64,000 nt of DNA, taken from the NCBI RefSeq assembly GCF_024518835.1, contig NZ_JANIGO010000004.1, positions 62,001-126,000 on the forward strand. Reading direction: 5' to 3'. A model generated the notes under the pieces. It was not told the DNA's origin. It saw nothing but the letters and a program-made list of their open reading frames with translations, and searched no databases. Origin of the DNA: Limnobacter humi (GTDB lineage Bacteria > Pseudomonadota > Gammaproteobacteria > Burkholderiales > Burkholderiaceae_B). Positions 1-9,309 of the stretch are shown here, piece after piece (position 1 is the stretch's first letter; each line of letters starts with the position of its first letter). The translations under genes and the position numbers were made by a program.

Positions 1-1037
1 GTGTCAGGTCGCAACCATTCAAACTGGGCAGTGACCTGCACCATCCGGCTTCTCCAGTCGGCTGTCGGCAATGACTGACCCGACAAGAGATCCACAAACG
101 GTTTGACCACCAACTGAAAGGCCAAGGCGCTGGACACGGGGTTGCCCGGCAAACCGAAAAACCAGCAAGGGCTTTGCCCAGCCCGGTCAATTTTTCCAAA
201 CGCCATGGGCTTACCAGGCTTCATAGCAATCTTCCAAGCCTGAAGCTCGCCCACTTGTTCCACCGCTGGTTTTACATGGTCCTCTTCACCAACCGACACG
301 CCACCGGAACTGATCACCAGATCACAATCGGACAGCGACTTCAAAGCCTCCACCGTGGCTCGCAAGTTGTCTGGAACAATGCCAACGGAGCGCACTTCAC
401 AACCCATCTGCTTCAACAAACCCAACCACACAAATTCGTTGGAATTGTATATTTGTCCAGGCTCAAGCGATGAGCCCGGGTTCTTCAGTTCACTACCGGT
501 GACCATAACCCCGGCTCGAAGCGGGCGGTACACCGGGACTTCAGCAATACCGATGGAGGCCAGCAGTGCCACTCGGACCGCATTCAACGTGGCGCCCATT
601 TCGACCACCACCTGACCGCGGGCAATGTCTTCACCAGCCCGACGTATCCACGCGTTAAGCTTGGGCAGGTGGTTGAAGTGCACTCGGCCGTCGTCCAGCA
701 ATACAGTGTCTTCTTGCATCACAATGGCATCTGCACCGGGCGGAATGGGCGCACCTGTAAAGATTCGCGCCACAGTGCCAGGCTCCAAAGGCTGGGGTGT
801 TTTGCCTGCGGGAATGCGTTGGGATACCGGAAACACCATGCCCTGAAGGAAATCGGCGCATCGCACGGCGTATCCGTCCATGCCGGAGTTGTCATGTTGA
901 GGCACTTGAATGGCTGAGTGCTGTGAGTCAGCCAAAACGCGACCGTACACCTGCTGCAAAGGCAGTGTTTCAATGGCGGGTTTGTATTGCTGGGCCTGAG
1001 GCCACAGCTGCATCAGGAGATCATCCAGTTCAATCAT
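1..1037 (-). CDS. moeA: molybdopterin molybdenumtransferase MoeA (3' end cut by window edge)
   Basis: MoeA inserts molybdate into adenylylated molybdopterin in the last step of molybdenum cofactor synthesis in the cytoplasm. Reading from ATG at 1037, about 345 codons are present and the C-terminus lies outside the window; the family is about 400 residues. Diagnostic stretches are visible: MDGYAVR near residue 55, and FTGAPIPPGADAIV near residue 100. The start overlaps the end of mobB by 8 bp, so the two are probably translationally coupled. There is no strong ribosome binding site, which fits coupling. Identity is secure; only the missing C-terminal domain cannot be assessed. Confidence 0.93.
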   Translation of the reverse strand, partial: MIELDDLLMQLWPQAQQYKPAIETLPLQQVYGRVLADSQHSAIQVPQHDNSGMDGYAVRCADFLQGMVFPVSQRIPAGKTPQPLEPGTVARIFTGAPIPPGADAIVMQEDTVLLDDGRVHFNHLPKLNAWIRRAGEDIARGQVVVEMGATLNAVRVALLASIGIAEVPVYRPLRAGVMVTGSELKNPGSSLEPGQIYNSNEFVWLGLLKQMGCEVRSVGIVPDNLRATVEALKSLSDCDLVISSGGVSVGEEDHVKPAVEQVGELQAWKIAMKPGKPMAFGKIDRAGQSPCWFFGLPGNPVSSALAFQLVVKPFVDLLSGQSLPTADWRSRMVQVTAQFEWLRPD

Positions 1038-1539
1038 GCGTTTTACCCACAATGCGGGCGAGAATGAATTGTGCAATGGCGGGTGGATCATTCAGGGGCA
1101 AGACGGGCAGCCCCTTGCAGTCCATGGCTTCGTCCGATGCCACTGCAATGATATTGGGGTCTTGAGGATACAACAGCGGTTTGCCGTTTGCAGCGCGGTA
1201 CACCTCAATTTTGGGAATCAAGGAACGCTTGAAACCTTCCACAATCACCAAATCACAGGGCGACAGTCGAGTCAGCTGTTCCTCCAGTGTGGGCTCTGGT
1301 TCATCACGCAATTCATGCATCAGCACCCAGCGGCGGTCCGCCGTGATGAGCACTTCATACGCACCCGCCTCTCGATGGCGATAGGAATCTTTACCCGGTC
1401 GATCAATGTCGAAATCATGATGAGCATGCTTGATCACCGATGTTCTCACGCCCTCCCGGGTGATCAGCGGAATCAGTTGTTCAATCAATGTTGTTTTGCC
1501 AACACCGGAAAAACCGGCAAATCCAAATACCTTGGGCAC
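1030..1539 (-). CDS. mobB: molybdopterin-guanine dinucleotide biosynthesis protein MobB
   Basis: MobB is a P-loop GTP-binding protein that assists MobA in attaching GMP to molybdopterin. The Walker A motif GFSGVGKTT lies at the N-terminus and the family signature HAHHDFDIDRPGKDS follows. I chose GTG at 1539 because AAGGA stands 7 nt upstream; a TTG at 1554 would add five residues and overlap the kinase stop codon (TTGA). About 169 residues, normal for MobB. It sits between a sensor kinase gene and moeA, overlapping moeA by 8 bp, so all belong to one transcript. The ribosome binding site overlaps the kinase stop codon. Confidence 0.92.
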   Translation of the reverse strand: MPKVFGFAGFSGVGKTTLIEQLIPLITREGVRTSVIKHAHHDFDIDRPGKDSYRHREAGAYEVLITADRRWVLMHELRDEPEPTLEEQLTRLSPCDLVIVEGFKRSLIPKIEVYRAANGKPLLYPQDPNIIAVASDEAMDCKGLPVLPLNDPPAIAQFILARIVGKTHD

Positions 1540-1550
1540 GTCTGCATCCT

Positions 1551-3710
1551 TCAATAAAACTGTCTTTCAATCAACAGTGCCCGTTGCTGCCCAGACTCCT
1601 TGAGAATATCTGCTGTCGGACGGGCGTGACAACGAATCAACACGTCAAATCGGGCGCCACAGTGCGGTGCATCGGCAGGCCAGGCTGGGCTTGTGGCCAG
1701 CAAATCGCCCCCATACCGTTGGACCAGCATGCGTGACACTGGCAAACCAATACCGCTGCCACGGCCAGCCAGCTTTGTGGTGTAAAACATCTGAAAAATC
1801 AGTGGTAGGCGCTCAGGCTCAATGGCCTGTCCATTGTTGCTCACAGACACCACGATGCCTTCAGACCCATCGCCCCAATCATGATCGCGCGTCTGAATAT
1901 CGATGATGCGCTCGCCCACATCGGCCGATTCAACATTCACAGTTTCCACTGCATGGGCCGCATTGATGAGAAGATTCACCATGATCTGCTGCAATTCAGT
2001 TTTGCTGATTTGTACCCAACGCGAGGCCTGAAAGTCCAAATTGACCTGCGCACCGGCGTTGCTCAGCTCCGATTTGGCAAACAGAAGGCTGTCCTGTATA
2101 ACCTCACGCACATCCAGACTTGCTGTATAAGACGCGAACTCATCGGGCCGACAGAACTGAAGCAATTTCTGCACAATCTGCCGCATGCGCTGAATTTGCT
2201 CATCGAGCATGCGCAGGGTTTTCTGGGTATCCTGCGGCGTGGCCGACATGCGCAGCAAGTCCAGGTGCCCCATCATGATGGCCAGTGGATTGTTGAATTC
2301 ATGCGCAATCCCAGCGGTCAATTGTCCCATCACCGCCAATTTTTCAGCGGCCAATAACTGCTCCACCGCTTGGTGCAGTTTCTGGTTGGCGGCATGCAGA
2401 TCGGCTGTCCGCTCATTGACCCGCGCATCCAGATCGGCATTGAGGATCTCCAATTCGCGCCGTCGTTGCTCCAGCTGGTCCAGCAAAGCATCGAAGTGTT
2501 CAGCAAGGTCAGCAAATTCGTCAGCCCGCTTCAAGTCACCCACACGCGCTTGGGTGTCCCCCTGCTCTTGGCGGCTCATGATGTAGTTCATGCGGCGCAA
2601 CGGGTAAAAAATACCCGACACCAAACGGGCAACCATCACGCTGCCAACACCCATGGCAGACAACACCGCCAGAAAAAACAACACGGCCAGCTGCTTTCGA
2701 ATGGCCGCATAGGGTGCTTCCAGAAAGCCCACATACAACATGCCAATCCTTGACCCGTCGGGGCTGACCAGCGGTGCGTAAGCGGCCAAGTACCAATCGT
2801 TCACCACAAAAGCCCGCTCGAGCCACACCTGACCGCGCCCCAGTACGGTTTCACGAACCTCCTCAGACACCCGGGTTCCCAAGGCGCGGGTTTGGTCAGA
2901 CCGGCGCACGGTGGTGGCAACCCGCACATCCTCCAGAAAAATGGTGGCTGTTCCAAACGACCCCTCAAGCAAGGTGTCTGGCGAATAGATCAGGTTGTTC
3001 AGATTGTCCACCATGGACAGGTTTTTATTGACCAGGATGCCAGCCTCAATGTAGCCGGTTAGTCGTCCGTCCATATACTGCGGATGGTGAAACTGCAGCA
3101 CCAAGCCCCGATGCTCCACAGTTTTGTCGGACGGTCTGGCATTGGGCGTGTCCACCACCGGCTGCGCGGCCAGTTTCGCCAATTCGGGCGAAATACGGTG
3201 CATCTCGTCCTCACTCATCAGAACAACCTGACGACTGGAATCCCGGCGTCGTATTTCTTTCAAGGTGATGGGGTCGACGGTGTAGACAGCTTGTGATGGT
3301 GACGAAGCCGACACTTCGCCGTTCAATGCAATAAAGCGAACATAGGAGAATTCCTGCTGTTTGCGAAGCCCGTCCAGATCTGCATCATCAAGTTTGCCTG
3401 CATTTTTTTGCAGCACATTTCGCACGTAGGCGCTGTCGGCCCAGGCTTTCAGCGCCAACAGCTTGGTGTCCTGCAAGTCCACAAACTCTTTTTCAGCCAA
3501 CACCAGATCACTGCGCACTTTGGAAATGAGGATTTTGTTGTAAGCCGCCTGTCCGGCTGACCAAACCAACATGGCCACCACAGGGATCAACACCAGAAGC
3601 GGTATGCCGGCGGTCACCAGAAGCTTGGTTTTGACCGTCCAATGGCTTGGCCAAAAGTGGCCCCGGGCTGGGCTTGGGCGGGTTTCTATTCTTGACTCCA
3701 GGCCATGCAC
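1551..3710 (-). CDS. membrane sensor histidine kinase with periplasmic Cache-type sensor
   Basis: Predicted inner-membrane kinase of 719 residues. A transmembrane helix at about 30-50 is followed by a periplasmic domain (51-340) whose end, IGMLYVGF, resembles double-Cache sensors; the second helix is about 341-362, then a HAMP linker, a coiled coil and the phosphoacceptor His470 in GIAHEFNNPL. The ATPase domain has an N box (NLLINAAHAV, about 580) and GSGIGL near 652, but the G1 box reads SNNGQAI rather than DxGxG. The start is GTG at 3710, overlapping the regulator gene by 25 bp. The partner is clearly the upstream NtrC-type regulator. The ligand is unknown; the linkage to mobB-moeA suggests a molybdoenzyme-related signal, which is only inference. 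Confidence 0.9.
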   Translation of the reverse strand: MHGLESRIETRPSPARGHFWPSHWTVKTKLLVTAGIPLLVLIPVVAMLVWSAGQAAYNKILISKVRSDLVLAEKEFVDLQDTKLLALKAWADSAYVRNVLQKNAGKLDDADLDGLRKQQEFSYVRFIALNGEVSASSPSQAVYTVDPITLKEIRRRDSSRQVVLMSEDEMHRISPELAKLAAQPVVDTPNARPSDKTVEHRGLVLQFHHPQYMDGRLTGYIEAGILVNKNLSMVDNLNNLIYSPDTLLEGSFGTATIFLEDVRVATTVRRSDQTRALGTRVSEEVRETVLGRGQVWLERAFVVNDWYLAAYAPLVSPDGSRIGMLYVGFLEAPYAAIRKQLAVLFFLAVLSAMGVGSVMVARLVSGIFYPLRRMNYIMSRQEQGDTQARVGDLKRADEFADLAEHFDALLDQLEQRRRELEILNADLDARVNERTADLHAANQKLHQAVEQLLAAEKLAVMGQLTAGIAHEFNNPLAIMMGHLDLLRMSATPQDTQKTLRMLDEQIQRMRQIVQKLLQFCRPDEFASYTASLDVREVIQDSLLFAKSELSNAGAQVNLDFQASRWVQISKTELQQIMVNLLINAAHAVETVNVESADVGERIIDIQTRDHDWGDGSEGIVVSVSNNGQAIEPERLPLIFQMFYTTKLAGRGSGIGLPVSRMLVQRYGGDLLATSPAWPADAPHCGARFDVLIRCHARPTADILKESGQQRALLIERQFY

Positions 3711-5101
3711 TTGCGTTCAAGCGTTTTGCGAGACACACCCAGTCGGCGCGCAGCCTCGGACTTGTTGCCCTGGCAGGCACTCAATACCTTAAGGATGTGC
3801 GCTTTCTCAACTTGCTCCAGCGACTCATTGGCTGCCAACAGGTCGCTGGGCTCCGGGGCATCATCCATGTTCAAGTTCAGGGGCAAGTCCTCTTTGGGGA
3901 AGTAACCCAAAATCAACGACCGTTCAATGAAATTCCGAAGTTCACGGACATTGCCTGGCCATTCATAGGCTTGCATGCGCGCCATTAAATCTGCGCTAAT
4001 GGCCAAAGCCTCAATGCGCAACTTTCTGGAAAAAATCTGAATGAAATAGTTCGCGAGCAGTCCGACATCTTCAGGACGGGTCCGCAGGGGCGGCATCTCA
4101 ATCGGTAGCACTTGCAGTCGATAATAGAGGTCTTGGCGGAACCTTCCCCGTTTCACCTCAATGTCCAGATTGACGTTGGTGGCCGCCACAATCCGCACAT
4201 CCACATCCACTTCTCGATTGCTGCCCACAGGGCGAATACGGCGATCCTCCAGCACGCGCAACAACTTGGTTTGCATGCTGAGCGGCAGTTCGCCGATTTC
4301 ATCCAGAAACAAGGTTCCACCTTGGGCGTAGTAGAACAGGCCTTGATGGGCATCTGTGGCGCCGGTGAACGACCCTTTCACGTGACCGAACAACTCACTC
4401 TCGATCAACTCTGGCGAAATGGCACCACAATTCACCGGCACAAAAGGTCGGTCACTGCGTCGGCTCATGCTGTGCAAGGTTCGGGCCAATACCTCTTTGC
4501 CAGAACCGGACTCACCGGTCAGCAACACCGTAGAATCGGTGGGGGCCACTTTGGCCACGAGCTTTCTTAACTGCCGAATCATGGGGCTTTCGCCCACCAT
4601 GACCTGGTCATTTTGCTGAAGGCTGGAGACCGCACGTTTTAGCACAAAGTTTTCACGCTTCAACCGGTTTTGGTCAGCCGCCCGGTCCAGTGCGTACCAC
4701 AACTGATCGATACGGAAGGGTTTTTGAAGAAAGTCTTGCGCGCCTGCCCGAAGCGCGCCGATGGCGGTGTCCATGTCGGCATAGCCCGTGATGAGAATGA
4801 CATCACCCTCATACCCCCCCAAACGCAACTCGTTGAGCCAGTCCAGGCCGCTTCGGCCCGGCAAGCTCACGTCCAACACGATGGTGCTGTAATCATTCTG
4901 ATCAAACAGGGCCTTGGCCATTTCCACCGAGCCAGCTGTGTCCACTCGGGCAAACCGGGTTTCCAGTGCTTTTTCAAGGAAGTGCCGCATGCCGGGCTCA
5001 TCGTCCACCGCCAGCGCTGACAGGCCCTTTCTGGGGGCCAGGGTGCTACTGTGGGCGCTGGTCGAATCGATGCCGTCCAGGGTAATGGGGATGCTGCTCA
5101 A
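3686..5101 (-). CDS. sigma-54-dependent response regulator, NtrC family
   Basis: Three domains are seen: a receiver (about 28-145, phosphoacceptor Asp77 in LDVSLPG), an AAA+ activator (about 165-390; Walker A GESGSGKE at 196, the sigma-54 contact loop as GSFTGA at 243, Walker B LFLDE at 264) and a Fis-type helix-turn-helix at 445-465. It should activate sigma-54 promoters when phosphorylated by the overlapping downstream kinase. The only extended start is TTG at 5101, with no good ribosome binding site, so the first 25 residues are uncertain. It heads the unit regulator-kinase-mobB-moeA. Targets are not evident in the window. Confidence 0.92.
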   Translation of the reverse strand: MSSIPITLDGIDSTSAHSSTLAPRKGLSALAVDDEPGMRHFLEKALETRFARVDTAGSVEMAKALFDQNDYSTIVLDVSLPGRSGLDWLNELRLGGYEGDVILITGYADMDTAIGALRAGAQDFLQKPFRIDQLWYALDRAADQNRLKRENFVLKRAVSSLQQNDQVMVGESPMIRQLRKLVAKVAPTDSTVLLTGESGSGKEVLARTLHSMSRRSDRPFVPVNCGAISPELIESELFGHVKGSFTGATDAHQGLFYYAQGGTLFLDEIGELPLSMQTKLLRVLEDRRIRPVGSNREVDVDVRIVAATNVNLDIEVKRGRFRQDLYYRLQVLPIEMPPLRTRPEDVGLLANYFIQIFSRKLRIEALAISADLMARMQAYEWPGNVRELRNFIERSLILGYFPKEDLPLNLNMDDAPEPSDLLAANESLEQVEKAHILKVLSACQGNKSEAARRLGVSRKTLERKCMAWSQE

Positions 5102-5212
5102 AACGATTGGGAAATCAATGGGTTCACAATGGCCTTATTGTTCACCAATGCGGCATCACCCGCAAGTTAGGGAAATCCTATCAATCGTTTGAAAGCGATA
5201 TGCAGAAAATGC

Positions 5213-6628
5213 TTACAGATGGGTGTGTGTGGCAATGAACTGCTTCACAGCATCCACTGAAATCGGCATGTTGACCACGCGCTGGGGCAGTTTCTCGATG
5301 CCCTCAAAAGCCTTGGGTACAGGCGGAACCTGCCCAGTCGCTTCCTCGATGGTTTCCGCAAATTTCACGGCCAGGGCAGTCTCCAACACCACCATGGGCA
5401 CACCCACTTCAACATAGGGCTTGGCCACTTTGACTGCATCGGCAGTGTGCGTATCAATCAAAGTACCGGTGCGCTGGTAAACCTCACGAATGGTGTTCAA
5501 ACGGTCTGCATGGGTGGAGCAACCCGACACAAAACCGTACTTGGCTTCCACCTCTTTGAACCGTGGGTCTGCGGACAAATCAAACTTGCCGTCCTTGGCC
5601 AATTGATCCCACAACGCTTTTAAAGCCTTGGGGTCACGGCCCATCAAGTCGTATACAAATCGCTCAAAATTGGAAGCCTTGGATATGTCCATGGATGGAC
5701 TGGAGGTAATGTGCGTTTCCTTCGAGGTTCGGGGCCGGTAAACACCCGTCTTGAAGAACTCATCCAACACATTGTTTTCGTTGGTGGCCACCACCAGCTT
5801 GCGAATGGGCAAGCCCATCATGCGGGCAATGTGCCCCGCCAGCACGTTGCCGAAATTGCCAGAAGGCACAGCGAACGACACCGGGTCACCGACCTTGGCA
5901 GCCACCCGCAAATAGGCGTTGAAGTAATACACCACCTGGGCGGAAATGCGGCCCCAGTTGATGGAATTCACAGTACCGATTTTTTGACGACTCTTGAAAG
6001 GCAAGTCTTCCGACACGGCCTTCACAATGTCCTGACAGTCATCGAACAGGCCTTCGACCGCAATGTTGAAAATATTGGGGTCCTGAAGGCTGTACATTTG
6101 CGCACGCTGGAAGGCACTCATTTTTCCAGCGGGGCTTAACATGAATACCCGCACACCCTTCTTGCCACGCATGGCGTATTCGGCCGCCGAGCCGGTGTCG
6201 CCACTGGTTGCGCCCAAAATATTCAACTCTTGACCCACGCGCGCCAACTGGTATTCAAACAGGTTGCCCAGCAACTGCATGGCCATGTCCTTGAATGCCA
6301 AGGTTGGGCCGTTGGACAATTCCAGCACCTTCATGCCATCAAACAAGTCGCGCACCGGTGTGATCGCCTCTGTGCCATACACCGCCTCGGTGTAGGTTTT
6401 GGTCGTCAGCGCTGTCAGATCGGCTTGCGGAATATCGGTGGCGTAGTGCTTCAATACCTCAAAGGCCAACTCGCCATAGCGGAGGTTTTTCCAGCTTTCC
6501 AATGTGGCGAGACTGACTTGCGGATAGTGATCGGGTACAGCCAGACCCCCATCGGGCGCCAGGCCTTCCAGCAAAATTTCAGAAAATGACTGGGGTTGCA
6601 TGCCCCCACGGCTGCTGAAGTATTTCAT
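5213..6628 (-). CDS. thrC: threonine synthase
   Basis: A PLP enzyme converting O-phosphohomoserine to threonine, the last step of the pathway. The 471-residue length fits the longer class of threonine synthases (E. coli/fungal type). The N-terminal MKYFSSRGG and the PLP lysine context PTLAFKDMA are characteristic, as is the phosphate-binding SGDTGSAA. ATG at 6628 lies one base after the hom stop codon, so hom and thrC are cotranscribed. No terminator hairpin is obvious in the 111 bp between it and the regulator gene downstream, so some readthrough is possible. Confidence 0.96.
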   Translation of the reverse strand: MKYFSSRGGMQPQSFSEILLEGLAPDGGLAVPDHYPQVSLATLESWKNLRYGELAFEVLKHYATDIPQADLTALTTKTYTEAVYGTEAITPVRDLFDGMKVLELSNGPTLAFKDMAMQLLGNLFEYQLARVGQELNILGATSGDTGSAAEYAMRGKKGVRVFMLSPAGKMSAFQRAQMYSLQDPNIFNIAVEGLFDDCQDIVKAVSEDLPFKSRQKIGTVNSINWGRISAQVVYYFNAYLRVAAKVGDPVSFAVPSGNFGNVLAGHIARMMGLPIRKLVVATNENNVLDEFFKTGVYRPRTSKETHITSSPSMDISKASNFERFVYDLMGRDPKALKALWDQLAKDGKFDLSADPRFKEVEAKYGFVSGCSTHADRLNTIREVYQRTGTLIDTHTADAVKVAKPYVEVGVPMVVLETALAVKFAETIEEATGQVPPVPKAFEGIEKLPQRVVNMPISVDAVKQFIATHTHL

Positions 6629-6629
6629 T

Positions 6630-7952
6630 TCAGCTCAAATCCTCTACACGAATTCGGGCCACCGAGCCGTGAACAGTCGGCAAGGCCTCAATGGCGGCAA
6701 TGGCCTTGTTCACATCGCCTTCAATACAACGGTGGGTCAGCAGCACGATTTCGGCGGTGTTGCTTTCATCATTGGCCTGACGCTGAATCATGGCTTCAAT
6801 CGAGATGTGTCCCTTGGCCAAAATTTGGGTGAGTTCGGCCAACACGCCCGGCTTGTCATCCACCTTCAGGCGCATGTAAAACGCGGTTTCCACCTTGTCC
6901 ATGGACAGCACGTCGGACTGGGCAATCCGATCTTTCTGGAAGGCCAGCACCGGTGTACGGCTGTCCAACGGTGCGTCTTTTAAACGGGCGATTTCGATCA
7001 AGTCTGCCACCACGGCCGAGGCTGTGGGCAGGCTACCGGCACCCGGCCCGTAAAACAGGGTGGGACCCACCGCATTGCTTTTCACCAACACGGCGTTCAT
7101 CACGCCTTCCACGTTGGCAATCAAGCGTCGGGTGGGGATCAGCGTGGGATGCACGCGCAGTTCCACACCCGCGGCGGTGCGTTTGCTGATCCCCAAAAGC
7201 TTCACGCGGTAGCCCAATTGCTCCGCAAATTCAATGTCTTCCTTGGTCAGTTTGGTAATGCCTTCCACATAGGCCTTACCAAAGTTGACCGGCACACCAA
7301 AGGCCAGGCTGGAGAGCAAGGTGATTTTGTGGGCCGCATCGATGCCTTCAATGTCGAAGGTGGGGTCGGCCTCGGCGTAACCCAGCGCCTGAGCCTGAGC
7401 GAGCACGTCGGCAAAGGGCAAGCCTTTGTCCCGCATTTCCGACAGGATAAAGTTGCAGGTGCCATTGATGATGCCAGCCACATATTCGATCTGGTTGGCC
7501 GCCAAACCTTCCTTAATGGCTTTGATCACCGGGATGCCGCCGGCCACCGCAGCTTCAAAAGCCACCATGACTCGGGCTTTCTCGGCAGCTGCAAAAATTT
7601 CATCACCATGCACGGCCAACAATGCCTTGTTGGCCGTAACCACATGCTTGCCTGCTTCAATGGCCGCCAGCACCACTTTTTTGGCGATGGTGTAGCCACC
7701 AATCAGCTCCACCACCACATCAATGTCGGGGCGGCTGACCAGAGCGAACGCATCATTGGACACCTCCACACCCGGCCCAGCCAGTTCGCGGGCCTTGTCC
7801 ACATTCAGGTCGGCAATGGCCTTGATTTCAATGGGAAAACCCACGCGACGCGTAATTTCGTCGGCGTTCATGTTCAGCACATTGAAAGTGCCTGAGCCCA
7901 CAGTGCCCAGGCCAACCAGGGCCACTCGGAGAGGTGTTGTCATAGTGTTCAA
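6630..7952 (-). CDS. hom: homoserine dehydrogenase
   Basis: NAD(P)H-dependent reduction of aspartate semialdehyde to homoserine. The N-terminal nucleotide-binding motif is GLGTVGSGT, the catalytic domain includes GIINGTCNFIL, and a C-terminal ACT domain (about 350-430, starting near MRLKVDDKPGVLAE) should give threonine feedback control. 440 residues is typical of the monofunctional enzyme. It overlaps the aminotransferase stop by 4 bp (ATGA) and is followed immediately by thrC, forming an aminotransferase-hom-thrC operon as in other betaproteobacteria. Confidence 0.96.
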   Translation of the reverse strand: MNTMTTPLRVALVGLGTVGSGTFNVLNMNADEITRRVGFPIEIKAIADLNVDKARELAGPGVEVSNDAFALVSRPDIDVVVELIGGYTIAKKVVLAAIEAGKHVVTANKALLAVHGDEIFAAAEKARVMVAFEAAVAGGIPVIKAIKEGLAANQIEYVAGIINGTCNFILSEMRDKGLPFADVLAQAQALGYAEADPTFDIEGIDAAHKITLLSSLAFGVPVNFGKAYVEGITKLTKEDIEFAEQLGYRVKLLGISKRTAAGVELRVHPTLIPTRRLIANVEGVMNAVLVKSNAVGPTLFYGPGAGSLPTASAVVADLIEIARLKDAPLDSRTPVLAFQKDRIAQSDVLSMDKVETAFYMRLKVDDKPGVLAELTQILAKGHISIEAMIQRQANDESNTAEIVLLTHRCIEGDVNKAIAAIEALPTVHGSVARIRVEDLS

Positions 7953-9175
7953 CCAGCGTGTTTTTTACGGTAACTGTCCAGGAAACGTGCAATTCTACCC
8001 ATTGCGTCGGTCAGGTCGTCGGTGTTGGGCAGGAAAACCACCCGGAAATGATCGGGCGTGGGCCAATTAAAACCAGTGCCCTGCACCACCAGCACTTTTT
8101 CCGCCTCCAGCAATTCCAGCACGAAGCGCTGGTCGTTCTGGATGGGGTACACCTTGGGGTCCAGCTTTGGAAACAGGTAAAGGGCCGCTTTGGGCTTGAC
8201 ACAGCTCACGCCTGGAATGGCGGTGATGAGGTCATAAGCCAAATCGCGTTGACGGGCCAGTCGCCCGCCGGGGCCAACAAGGTCATTCACACTTTGGTAG
8301 CCGCCCAGCGAGGTTTGAATGGCATATTGACCGGGCACGTTGGCACACAAGCGCATGGAAGCCATGATGTTCAAACCATCGATGTAGTCCATGGCGTGAC
8401 GCTTGTCACCCGAGATCACCATCCAGCCGGCCCGGTAACCACAGGCACGGTAGTTCTTGGACAGTCCGTTCATGGTGATGAACAGCACATCGTCGGCCAA
8501 CGATGCGATCGACGTGTGTTCCGCACCGTCGTACAGCATCTTGTCGTAAATTTCATCAGCAAAAACAATAAGCTGGTGCTTGCGCGCAATCTCAATCATT
8601 TCCTTCAACAAGCTTTCCGGATACAGGGCACCCGTCGGATTGTTGGGGTTGATGATGACCAATGCCTTGGTCTTTTCTGTAATTTGGGCGCGCAGGTGGT
8701 TCAAGTCCGGATACCAGTCAGACTGCTCATCGCACAGGTAATGGCGCGGCGTTCCGCCGGCCAGGCTGACCGCGGCCGTCCACAAAGGGTAATCGGGGGC
8801 TGGCAACAAGACCTCGTCTCCGTTGTTGAGCAAACCTTGCATGCTCATCACAATGAGTTCAGACACGCCGTTGCCCACAATGATGTCATCCAGCGTCACC
8901 CCTTTGATATTCTTCTGCTGGCAGTAGTGCATGATGGCTTTGCGAGCGGCAAACAGCCCTTTGCTGTCACTGTAACCACTGGCTGCTCCCAGGTTCAGAA
9001 TCACATCCTGACGCACTTCATCTGGGGCTTCAAAACCAAATGGGGCGAGGTTTCCGATGTTCAGCTTCAGAATGCGATGCCCCTCCTCTTCCAGCTGGCG
9101 CGCTCGCTGCATCACCGGACCGCGGATGTCGTAGCACACGTTCGCCAGCTTGGCCGATTTGAGGATGGGTTTCAT
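7949..9175 (-). CDS. alaA: alanine/glutamate-type aminotransferase (AlaA/AlaT-like)
   Basis: Fold-type I PLP aminotransferase of 408 residues, closely resembling the AlaA/AlaT group that makes alanine from pyruvate and glutamate. Visible features are the substrate/PLP segment NPNNPTGALYP, the PLP-phosphate and Asp region VFADEIYDKM, and the Schiff-base lysine in NGLSKNYRACGYR. It is the first gene of the operon with hom and thrC (4-bp overlap with hom), conserved synteny in Burkholderiales. Substrate specificity cannot be proven from sequence; alanine synthesis is family knowledge. The symbol is assigned by similarity. Confidence 0.88.
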   Translation of the reverse strand: MKPILKSAKLANVCYDIRGPVMQRARQLEEEGHRILKLNIGNLAPFGFEAPDEVRQDVILNLGAASGYSDSKGLFAARKAIMHYCQQKNIKGVTLDDIIVGNGVSELIVMSMQGLLNNGDEVLLPAPDYPLWTAAVSLAGGTPRHYLCDEQSDWYPDLNHLRAQITEKTKALVIINPNNPTGALYPESLLKEMIEIARKHQLIVFADEIYDKMLYDGAEHTSIASLADDVLFITMNGLSKNYRACGYRAGWMVISGDKRHAMDYIDGLNIMASMRLCANVPGQYAIQTSLGGYQSVNDLVGPGGRLARQRDLAYDLITAIPGVSCVKPKAALYLFPKLDPKVYPIQNDQRFVLELLEAEKVLVVQGTGFNWPTPDHFRVVFLPNTDDLTDAMGRIARFLDSYRKKHAG

Positions 9176-9246
9176 GTTGACCTGTTATTTCAGTGATTGG
9201 GTGGTGAAAGGCTTTGCAGCCCGCACTATTGCGAGAAGCAAAGTCT

Positions 9247-9252
9247 TATAAT
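9247..9252 (+). promoter_or_regulatory. -10-like hexamer upstream of the Mth938-like gene
   Basis: A perfect TATAAT lies about 60 bp before the start codon at 9310, in the 134-bp divergent region with the aminotransferase gene. No good -35 hexamer is found at 16-18 bp, so the assignment is tentative. Confidence 0.35.
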
Positions 9253-9309
9253 TTAACCGTTTAAGGCCCGCTGCGACAAGGCTGGGCCTATTCCCGGAGC
9301 ATCTTTCGA

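Noticed and set aside
7958-9196. A 412-codon plus-strand frame opposite the aminotransferase
   Set aside because: Fully antisense to a conserved enzyme and unlike any known protein.
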